In this document: positions 55,442 to 64,000 of the stretch, piece after piece
How the letters are laid out: each line of letters starts with the position of its first letter
Position numbering within the stretch: the stretch's first letter is position 1
Source of the DNA: Arthrobotrys musiformis
Taxonomy: Eukaryota; Ascomycota; Orbiliomycetes; Orbiliales; Orbiliaceae
Assembly: GCA_036971715.1 (NCBI GenBank)
Contig: JAVHJL010000001.1
Location: 434,001-498,000, forward strand
DNA length: 64,000 bases
Direction: 5' to 3'
Translations under genes and position numbers: made by a program
Notes under the pieces: model-generated
What the model was told of the DNA's origin: nothing
Seen by the model: the letters and a program-made list of their open reading frames with translations, nothing else
Database searches by the model: none

Positions 55442-57090
55442 CTAGAAGAACATCGAGCCTCCGGTCTCTGCAAGCTCAAACTCGCACCCTAATCTAGCTT
55501 TTTCTCCCAACCTTTTTAAGTTCGCTAGAATACTTTGTCTAACATCTTTATCGTCGTCGAAATCGTCTTTAATATGTATGATAACAATCTTCAAACCCTT
55601 GAGGGGCAAAGAGGCATCGAATTGACCACCGGCATTGCTCGCCATTGAAATCGGCGACACGGTCTGTGTAGGTGCAGAGGTATAGTCCGGATGATCGTCA
55701 TCGTCTTCCCTTCTTCTCTTGCCACCAGATGACCGTCGTCGGGGTGCTAGAGTCAGACCTTCAACATCTGTCGGTGACCTGGGTACGTCGCTTTCACCAT
55801 CCGAGTTGTATTGGCTCAAAGGTTGTAGGTATTCCACGTCGAACGGGTCGACTTGCAAGAGTGACTGCGGGCGTTCGGCGTAACCATTGTTAGTTCTCCG
55901 CCTCTTAGGCGTCAAATACTGTCTCGCCTCTCGTTCTTTCTGCAGCAGCACCTTGCTTGCAAGAACTTGCAACTCCTCGACAATATGCCTAGGCGTCAAG
56001 TGTCCATACAAGAACTCATCCTTTTGACTAATGTCGTAGCTCGACTCGATGAATATCGCCTCTAACACGCCATTATGCACCTTCTCCGCTGCGTAATTCC
56101 ATATATATACGTTCCTCCTTGGTTCCGAAATCGAAACGCTATCAGGCTCCACGTCTCCAAATATCATTATCTCTTTGGACGTGTAGTCGTCTCGGATGAA
56201 GAAGCAAGATGAATCGTACACGCATTTTTTTTGCCACGTAGCTGCACGGAAAGTTGACGGTTTGAACACGCATTTCTGCGGCCCTCCGTCATCCGTCGCT
56301 ATCATCGCCGCGTCACTACCGCGGTGGGTGTGTTTATGCATACAATGCCCGTGAGACACGGGCCAAGCTTGCACTGACAGACCATCGACAATTTTGCGGT
56401 ACTCAATCTTGCCATCAACAACCGAGGCGTCCACGAGACGCTGATAGGTGAGAAATCCGACACCGCCATTTTCGTCGGTGAGATTCGGCCAGATTATATC
56501 GTTGAAAACGTGGAGCTTTAAGGCTTCGATCGTCGGGGGCAAGGCTGCGATCGTCTTTTTTGCGTTGTGCGGAAGCATGCCAGCCGTGTTGATCACGAGG
56601 CCGGAGATATGATCCAGGTGCGGATGGGTGATACAATAACCCCCGACGAGCTCGCGAAAGATGTGAGCGGCATTGGCACGTGGCGTTTTGAAAGGCAAGT
56701 TGCAGCCTTCGAAGTGTGAGGGAGGGTTCGAGGCATTGGTATTTACGGTAAGATCGCGGTGTTGGATTGAGGAGACCCGGCGCCTAGTAGAGTTGGGAGT
56801 TGTTGGAGTGGTAGGATGCTGGGGAGACGAGGTTTTCTCGAGGATCCGGATGATGGAAGCGAGATGGCTACCGGCATCGACGGCGAGGATAGAGCCAGGC
56901 GACCAGTCGGTGGCAGTGGATCTGACGAGGAAGCCGGTGACACCTTCCTCGCTGGGTCCTCCTCCAGCTCCCTATAAGGCCAAGGTGACAGCTAAGTTAG
57001 CAAGAGTAACTCGGGAATGCGGGCGCGTGCGACGATGACGAAGATATGATGTAGGAACATACCAGAGTAATAACCTGGAAAGCCGGAGGA
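55442..57090 (-). CDS. PDE1: Low-affinity 3',5'-cyclic-nucleotide phosphodiesterase (class II)
   Basis: Hydrolyses cAMP to AMP in PKA signalling. The main exon is 56971-55442 (about 509 residues). An upstream coding stretch ends at 57063 (donor GTATGT; intron 57062-56972) and joins PPAFQVITL to GAGGGPSEEGVTGFLVRST, the family's N-terminus. The first exon with the ATG is not resolved: a stop lies in frame at 57126-57128, and no ATG lies between. The coordinate 57090 assumes a CCAG acceptor. The catalytic metal motif is THPHLDHISGLVINT (HxHxDH), followed by VSHGHCMHKHTH, IFGDVEPD and IFIESSYD with LYGHLTPRHIVEEL, the class II set. A disordered insert (PKRRRTNNG to RRREDDDDHPDY) separates the last blocks. 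It ends in a hydrophobic SMFF. Confidence 0.9.
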
Positions 57091-58580
57091 CTGGTAAGGT
57101 TCGCCAGCTTGACGGGAATTTTGGGCTATCGGGGATCCACTTTGATAAGATGGCGTCCTAATGTCGACAGATGCACGACTTGGGGTATGTTCAGGCTGAA
57201 AGTCCGATTGGGGAATAGAAATGTGGCCTGGACTTTTAAACGGTTCGGCCTCCTTGTCCGGCTACCAACAAAACCCGCTCCGGCGAATGCAAGGTGGATC
57301 GTCTGTACTGTGTAGGTATGGAATGGAAATCAAGACAACGGTAGTCTTGTCCTCGAGTCCGGAGTAAGGGATATCGATACGAATTAAATAGGCCCAGCCA
57401 CCGTCCAGGAATAATAAAATACTGTTGAAATGGGCGGAAAATTCTTCATCGGGTGGCAGCGGTGAGGGGCGTCATCAGCCAGGGTTTGCTCTCAATCTTG
57501 CAGCAAAGACCGGCGTCTCCCAGCATCAGTGCAGCAACAATGCAGTTAGGTTTTGGCACGGTCTGGCAAGTGGCAGCAGTAGCAGCAAGCACCCGCAGTA
57601 TGGAGTTTGGTAGCGGCAGTAGTGTCCTCCTGGCACCTGCGTAATCCCGCCGCTGCCCAGACCTTGAAAAAAATGCGCTTTGTCTTTATCCGCGTGAGGC
57701 TCTTGCCTATTTTCCCTTTGGACAGAATGGAAAGGGAAAAAAAAAATTCTTGATCCTGCACTGGGCACCGTCCACGAAGAAAGTTGAAGGGGTCGTCCGA
57801 TAGGGAAGTTTTTTCCCGAGCTAGCTGTGACACAGATCTATCTCGCAGCGGATGAGTCGTCGTCTATGTATGCACAGACAACAGGCGAGATATGTAAGAG
57901 TAGAGAAGCAAGCCCTGGCGAACGATCTGGTGAGCAATCAGATCCTTGAGAGAGTGGTTGAGGAGGCGAAGCAGCTGCCATGAACATGGGCAAGGACATG
58001 GACATGGACACGAACAGGGACCGGGGCATGGAGGAGAGTTTACGTACTTACATGCAGAGGACCGGACCAGACCAGACCGGGATAAGGGGGTCTTGATGGG
58101 ATTGGATTGGAGGCCGGTGTGGCTGGCTGTGGTTGGTGTGGTTGGTGTGGTTGGTGTGGTTGGTGTGGTTGGTGTGGTTGGTGTGGTTGAGGTTGATTTG
58201 ATGCATCGCAGGCGCTTAGCTTGATTGGGGCTCTTTTGGCCGGCTTCTTTCCGTTTTCGGCTGCCTGATGTCAAGATGCAACAATCCCCAACGCAGCTTT
58301 CCCTCGAAGGGGGTCTTCTTCGTTGTCTTTCTTCGTTTTCATATACTATGTCCCCCCGAGGGATCGATGGAGGAATGGAAAAAGAAAAGAATCGATGAAG
58401 TCGATAGTGGGAACAGTGGGAACTCGAAGAAAGAAATAGTAATATATGAATAAAGTAATGCTGTCGAGGATACATGCCGCCTAGATAGATGCAGCGAGAA
58501 TAAGAAAAAGTAAAGTAAAGTTGGGTACAAGGAAAAAGGCCACATCTCCAAAGCATTCTCCGCCCGAGGCTGTCCCCACT
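57091..58580. other. Region with unresolved PDE1 first exon and repeats
   Basis: This probably contains the PDE1 first exon, leader and promoter. A 9-base minisatellite lies at 58128-58190 and GGACAT-type hexamers at about 57985-58010. The open frame on the minus strand at 57864-58556 is made largely of these repeats and is not supported. Confidence 0.5.
58128..58190. repeat. Minisatellite, unit GGTTGGTGT
   Basis: About seven near-perfect tandem copies of a 9-base unit, head to tail. On the minus strand it would read as repeated Thr-Pro-Thr, but no supported gene contains it. Confidence 0.9.
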
Positions 58581-60377
58581 TTAAAATGCCATATGTGATG
58601 GGCGCCTTTCAGGATCTATCTCTCTGTGGAGAATGTTTTGGACGATGTTGATGTCCCCTGATTTCCTCTCCACGATATTCTCAACCTTCCAGTGATATTT
58701 CTTGAAGGAAAACATGCCCTTCCAGGTGACCTTTTTAAGTTTGGGGAACCTCCGAGCAAGAAACTCCGTCGCACCTTTGCATGGCTCCTCCGGCATATAC
58801 TCCTTCGTGCCATCGGCTAGAAAGGCGTAGAACAGCTCGTCCTCGGGATCATCAAATTCCCGATATTCGAAATCTTCGGGCTCCTCGTCTTCCTCGCTCC
58901 CATTGCCATTCTCATCTCCATAGTACTCGTACTTTTCCTTTTCGTCGTCTTCATCCCCACTACCCTCCTCATCAGACTGATACAGAAAAGGGCGATCGGC
59001 CTGTAGTCCGTTCCACTCGATTTGCAGCTCCTCAAGGCCCTCGAGGTACCATATCTTCGTTGCAAACTGTGTCATCCAAAAAGATACTTCATTAGCCATC
59101 CACTCAGTTACTAACCCAACCTACGTCGCAAACCAAACGCAACTGCAAAGGGCCCAGGGCATGCGGGCCCGCCATCAGCCGAACTCGAAAAAGGAATGAT
59201 TTATCTTACCTCGTCCACATCATCATCATCATCCGCCATGCATAACCAGTCGTACTCCCGCGCTGCCACCTTAAACGACTTGACTTTTCCCAGCTCCAAC
59301 ACATTCAAGAACCGCCCTAGCTCCTGAAACTCGGAATACCCGCCGATGCGGAATACCAACTTTTCCACCTCTGGGAGATTAAACATATTTCCCACAGAAA
59401 TTCCTTTCCCCTTCTGATCACGCTTTTCGGTAAACAGGCCCCTACGTGCGTAAAAGTCCTGCTCGCCGGTGTATCTTCCTTGCAGCGTAAACTCTTTGAC
59501 ATAGTTTGTCCCGTACTTGAAAACACTGATCCAACCCTCCATCCATCTCTTCAGATACTTGTTCTCCCGTATGCGGCTCTTTGCAATTTCCCTATCCCAG
59601 ACATCTTTCCCGCAATCATGTTGAATGAAGAATAGCCGTAAACTCTTCAATTTTGCATTGATCGTCCAATGACGACTGCTTCGGACCCGTGCCCTGCCCA
59701 TATAGCTGGTCCTCTCAAAGATCGCGGTAAGGTGTTGTAAGATTGTCAACTCTCGGAGATTTCCGTTATCCTGGAGTGAAGCGGCGACTAGATCTAGAAG
59801 ATCGACAAAATCGAACCTCCCACCGTAGTCGAAGAGGTCTAACTTAGTAATGAGCGAAAAAGCAGAGATCGAGGGCGTCAAGAAGGAGGATTTGGCAAAT
59901 GATGTCTGGTTGTTGTAGGAAATAGCATTGACATTTTCTGAATCTGTTAGCTTTTTCGGAGACTTCATCGCTAGCTAGCTTATTGTAGGTAAGATACCTT
60001 TATTGGCCAGCACTTCCACCGTGAAGAATCTATGTAAAAGTTAGCTAGAAACCCTACTGCCATTTTGCTTGCCCGGAGGGAGCAAAGGGGAGAGACCGGA
60101 TATATGCAAGAACTATAATAACGTACTTAACACACTTTCGATACTTAAAAAAGCTCTTTCGCCATTGGACAACTTGTTGTAGGGCCAGCGGGAATTTCAA
60201 TTCAGCTTTTTTATACAAGACATGGCTGAATAACTCGTTCAGCTGCTTGTTGGTTTGGCAGACATTTAGAAGATCCTTTCTTTCCAGAACTGGAGACTCC
60301 AGGATTAGCAAGAGAATTTCGTTCGAGAGGTCGGTAATCTTGGCCTTTGGGCCATCGTATTGGGTTCGTGAAGCCAT
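58581..60377 (-). CDS. F-box-like protein 1
   Basis: A probable SCF ubiquitin-ligase substrate adaptor (inferred from the F-box). Exons on the minus strand are 60377-60127, 60029-59998, 59943-59210 and 59066-58581 (500 residues). The F-box is at about residues 12-55: ITDLSNEILLLILESPV, DLLNVCQTNKQLNELF and VLYKKAEL. A long LRR-like body follows (SLITKLDLFDYGG, LRELTILQHLT, LEKLVFRIGG-type repeats), interrupted by Asp/Glu-rich loops (DDDDDVDE; DEEGSGDEDDEKEKYEYYGD). The intron after VDE sits before FATKIWYLEGLEELQ, the same relative position as in the two neighbours. The TTG-started frame upstream of 60377 is not used. Confidence 0.8.
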
Positions 60378-60873
60378 TGGACAGGTCTTTGATGACGAGG
60401 TGATGGTTGTTGATGGTAGGTTGCAAGATGACGATGGTTGATGTTTGGGACGTGGTGTCAACGCGTTGTGCTGTTGTATTTATACGTTGTACACAGCAAA
60501 GGCTCTTTCTTATATACAACGTACAACCTCAGCCAACCTCAACATGCAACAACATCACTGGTTAAGGCTTGTATTGTATCTCAGCATCACCACTCTTCTA
60601 TCAAGCTACAGCAGCAAGGCCCCAGAGACTCACAGATAACAGAATGCATTCAAAGTTTTCCACCTAGTGTATTAACATTAAAATCGAAGGGCTCATCATC
60701 TATCTTACTAATACTGTACTGTCTGTACAGAGCATCAGCACCTTCGAATTCCGACTATCAACCTCCTTTCTCCTTCCACAGGATCAAATAACAACAGGCC
60801 CGTTCATCAGTACAACCTTCCCTCAACAAACAACCATTCGACCAGTGTACGTATATACCCCCCAAAGGGTCCT
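60378..60873. other. Spacer between F-box-like genes 1 and 2
   Basis: Promoter of gene 1 and 3' end of gene 2; no gene is seen. Confidence 0.5.
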
Positions 60874-62331
60874 TCAGGGTACATGATGCCCCACCATGAG
60901 ATAAGGATAACGTTGCTCCGTTACATGACCAAATGTCTGTACAACATCAACGCGAGGGACGATCCCCAAGCGTAAAGAGCGCGCGATGGTGTAATCCATG
61001 ATCGCAACATGGCCGTCGTTTTGTTCGGTATTAAAGTGCGTTCGCTCGAGTCTTCTCAAAACTCTCGCCAGAGCCGCCGTGGCGTTGTAACAGCCTATCA
61101 TGCCGTGGATTCGCGAGAAAACTGGCATCGTCAAATGCTGCACCCAATGGTTGATTTTGAGGATGATTACAGTCACCTCCCTGACGTTGAGGAGCGATGA
61201 GAAGTTCTCGACGACCTATAGTTACGAGGTAGATTGATTCATCCGTTAGCTTCAAATTCCAAGCCCTAACCAGTACCTCTTCTTCAGGTACATTCTAAAG
61301 CGAGCGAGTTGATATACCTCGTCAAAGTATTGGCACACGAAGCTCTGGAAGTAGAACTTATCGACCTTGGATAAAGTCTCCAGGTTGAACATCTCGGTCA
61401 ACGGTGCCGTCGTCTTCCCGAGGAAATGAACCCTCAACTCCTGCAAGTTCGGAAGGTTCCAAAGTTTTCGAGGAGCCTTCTGTGACTGCTCAGCCGAACT
61501 CCCGCCAGAGCGAACAGTATAGTCTAGGAGGAGTCGACTGATGCTACCGGAGCTCCCTTCGAGCACAGTCATCATATGCTCCGTCAAAGTCCAAGTGTCT
61601 TCCTCCGGTTCGTCATAATTCCCGAGCATGAACTCGATGCACACGTGACGGACTCTCGCAACGCTTCCCTTCTCGAGGATTTCCCTGACCGGGCCGAGAT
61701 CGAAATCCTCGGAATAGTCCTTGGGTTCGGGTTTGTGCATTACTAAAATCTGCTCTAAGTGTGGGTTTGAAACGACGACGTGGCTGATCCCTTTGATGAT
61801 TTCGATCCAGGTACAACCTTTGTAACTGGCGCCAGCCCAAGCCGTATAGAGAGCGAGACGGCGGATTTTATTAAACGGAAGGACGTGATCCGCAAAAAAT
61901 CGCTCGGGGGGGCCAAGATCAAGGTGCTTTGCAGCTCCACGAGAATATTCGATCCCGCTGAAGTTCCAAATTAGCGATGATTCCCCGTAATCTAATTACT
62001 ACTTCGGTATCCAAAAGCCAGTATATGGCAAGGAATAGAAAACTTACTGAACGACATTCGCCCTTTTGTGGAACTCCGGTATCATTCGCTTCATGCGAGC
62101 GAAAAGCTCCAAGGTCTCTGGCTTTAGAGTTGTGTCGGGTGACTTATCCAACTCTGATTCGACAGCCTCGTCGACTCTCAAACGGAGACCGCGATAGAGA
62201 AACGGGTCGGCGGCCGCGTTGAATCGCTTCGATACGAGAGCACAGTTGGCGAGATCTTTACTCGTAGCAGTCTCGTCGAGGAAGAGCTCCTCGAAGATGA
62301 GGCCAAGGATTTCGTTCGAACACTTATCCAT
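60874..62331 (-). CDS. F-box-like protein 2
   Basis: Exons on the minus strand are 62331-62048, 61957-61318 and 61215-60874 (421 residues). The start is the first in-frame ATG; GTG lies further up. The F-box is at the very N-terminus: DKCSNEILGLIFEELF, LANCALVSKRFNAAADPFLYRGLRL. The LRR-like body includes NKIRRLALYTAW, VRHVCIEFMLG, LWNLPNLQELRVHFLG and LSKVDKFYFQSF. The donor after YFDE (GTATAT) joins to VVENFSSLLNVREVTVIIL, matching the intron position of gene 1. A role as a substrate adaptor is inferred from the F-box only. Confidence 0.78.
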
Positions 62332-63133
62332 TGTGGCGTATGGTGTCTTCTTGGACACATTTTGATTAGCCCCATGTAAGTATCATCTAGAATTTATGTA
62401 TAATGTATACTCACAATCCAAAGACTAATAGAGAGAAGGATAATGGATACAATGGCAGGAGTGGGACTAAGTCGACATATGCCCTTTGGCTTCAACTTTC
62501 AAAGAGAGCCTGGCTTAGAAGTGATTATATAATAATATAAACGATGGAAGCACGAAACAAAGACGACTTGAGCGAAGAACAGATGAAGGTGATGGTGGAG
62601 GAAGGAAGAGAGAGAGGTTGGAAGAAGAAGAAGGAGAAGGAGGATGAGAAGAAGGTGTGGACCGAAGACCTTAAATACCATTCGATGAGGGAAAAAAAGG
62701 TCTTCAAGTTTGTGGGGATCTACGATATTATGCACGCTTCTATGAATTGTGAAGCTCATGATGCGGATTTAGTAGCTTCGAGTCTAGAGTCTGAACCCTA
62801 CGAATTGGGAATTGGTAGCGAGAGTGTGTGCAGCGCGAAGTTCTGGGCGCGGGAGCGGGTCGAGACCGCATGGCGTGCAGTTTCCCAGTCTGGTCTGCGA
62901 AGCGAAGAGTGTGCACGTGAGGGGAGTCGCTTGAGAAAAAAGGAATATGATATTGGATATGGACTTTAGCATCTACAAAGTTGAAAACCAAAGGTATGAA
63001 TACCATGCTGGTGCTGTTTCGCTGTACTCGAGGCTAATCTATAGTATTCCAATACCATTTAATGGGAAGTATCTGTATCTCAGCGATCTATATTGAATAA
63101 TATATATTCATGATCTATTATCTAAGTATACCC
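62332..63133. other. Spacer between F-box-like genes 2 and 3
   Basis: A plus-strand frame at 62544-62969 is Lys/Glu-rich and overlaps a Phe/Leu/Ser-rich frame on the other strand, typical of purine-rich noncoding DNA. No gene is supported. Confidence 0.45.
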
Positions 63134-64000
63134 TCAAGCCCTTGTCGCGATATATCCTCGCTTTATATATCTCACCGGCTCCGGCAGAGATGGTATAATC
63201 TTCTCCAGCGATGCTCTCCCAATCGACCGAGCGAATGACACAGCGGGCTCCGATATCCTCCCATCAGGTGGATACTCGATACTACACCGCATGGTAGACT
63301 TCTGATACCCAAGATCCCAATGCACACTATTCAATCTCTCGAGACCCCTCTTCAGAACGCCGAACTTCTCGCATATCGGCAGGAGCTCCTCTTGTGTATA
63401 CTCTCGGGCATCGAGGTACTGTGGATCCCAGATACTAAGCTCCTCGATATTTTCGAACGACGACAGGTTCTCAGAAAGCTAGGATTCCATTTTATTAGCC
63501 AGTCATGTAAAGGATACAATGTATAAGGGTAAACGTACAGCTTCGAAGTCCGTATTCATAATATCACAGGCCACCTTTAACTCCCTAGCGCTCCCAAGGC
63601 CGACTTGATCAATCGACTGAATCGCCCCCGTACCGGGGAAATTATGCGCATGAATCTCAACCTCCTGAAGTTTCGGCAACGACCATTTCTTCACCGGCGA
63701 AATAACACCGTTCTTCCCGCGGACCCCATCTAATAAAATCGGATCCGTCTCGTCTAACTTCGAATAACTCGCAAATAGCTTGAACGCCGTAACCTCATCC
63801 GTCGCATGTTCGAATACCCCCACCAACTGATGAAAATACTCATACCCCATCTCCGTAGCCTCGAACTTTCTCCCCAGTATCACCGTCAAACTCCTAAGTT
63901 TCGACACGACACCTTTCGATAATATCCTCTCAACATCCGTCATATCCGCCGGTACCCCGCATATAACGTCTGGCTGTGCCGCAAGTCTGTGTCGTAGGGT
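63134..64000 (-). CDS. F-box-like protein 3 (5' part beyond the right edge)
   Basis: The C-terminal part of a paralogue of the two genes to the left. The minus-strand exon from the window end to 63539 is open throughout and reads LRHRLAAQPDVICGVPADMT, then LRSLTVILGRKFEATEMGYEYF and WSLPKLQEVEIHAHNF. An intron at 63538-63479 (GTACGT donor, CCTAG acceptor) joins FEA to LSENLSSFENIEELSIWD, the same position as in genes 1 and 2. The last exon ends ARSIGRASLEKIIPSLPE and then YIATRA at 63134. The F-box itself would lie outside the window. Confidence 0.75.

Noticed and set aside
57864..58556. 230-codon minus-strand open frame
   Set aside because: It is built largely from a 9-base minisatellite and hexamer repeats; the start is CTY-rich noncoding-like sequence.
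62544..62969. 141-codon Lys/Glu-rich frame
   Set aside because: Composition follows a purine-rich strand; the opposite strand is open with Leu/Phe/Ser, a sign of noncoding low complexity.
1..64000. tRNA, rRNA, CRISPR arrays and bacterial-type operons
   Set aside because: No tRNA box A/box B pairs, rRNA-like stretches or regularly spaced repeats were noticed by eye; the window is eukaryotic.

Overview
The window is chromosomal DNA of a filamentous ascomycete. Genes are split by short GT-AG introns (mostly 50-100 nt) with CTAAC/CTAAT-type branch sites, and the housekeeping proteins (BUB3, TOM20, an FG nucleoporin, SEC63, low-affinity cAMP phosphodiesterase) are fungal in form. A Pezizomycotina lineage such as the Orbiliomycetes is possible, but that placement is only an inference. 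I found no rRNA, tRNA, CRISPR array or intact transposon.

Layout, left to right. 1-5.6 kb: a possible gene tail at the left edge, BUB3 (+), TOM20 (-), and a single-pass membrane protein (+). 6.7-17.3 kb: the most unusual region, nine small paralogous genes in a row (four +, four -, one +). They share a fixed N-terminal PYK motif and a core of about 110 residues that I cannot assign to any named family. 17.5-18.5 kb: a DDRGK1/UFBP1-like UFMylation factor, noteworthy because most fungi have lost this pathway. 19.9-25.0 kb: a 1501-residue FG nucleoporin. 25.0-28.0 kb: a long divergent spacer. 28.0-30.8 kb: a class I methyltransferase with a histidine-rich insert, then a GNAT acetyltransferase. 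30.8-36.6 kb: a gene-poor, partly AT-rich island with a relic of a Ty3/Gypsy integrase. 36.6-40.0 kb: a second GNAT and a five-exon cytochrome P450. 41.6-44.5 kb: a large secreted acidic protein. 44.9-47.3 kb: SEC63 (-). 48.9-54.7 kb: a surface/secretome block, with a GPI-anchored thaumatin-like protein, a 99-residue acidic secreted or GPI peptide, and a secreted protein with YGNQ-type repeats. 55.4-57.1 kb: cAMP phosphodiesterase. 58.6-64 kb: three tandem F-box-like genes on the minus strand; the third runs off the right edge.

The window therefore alternates conserved blocks (checkpoint, mitochondrial import, ER translocation, nuclear pore, cAMP signalling) with lineage-specific blocks (the nine-gene PYK cluster, the secreted-protein block, the F-box array, the transposon-relic island). 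Most multi-exon models below were checked for splice phase, and their summed exon lengths are multiples of three. The exception is the 5' end of the phosphodiesterase, which I could not resolve.
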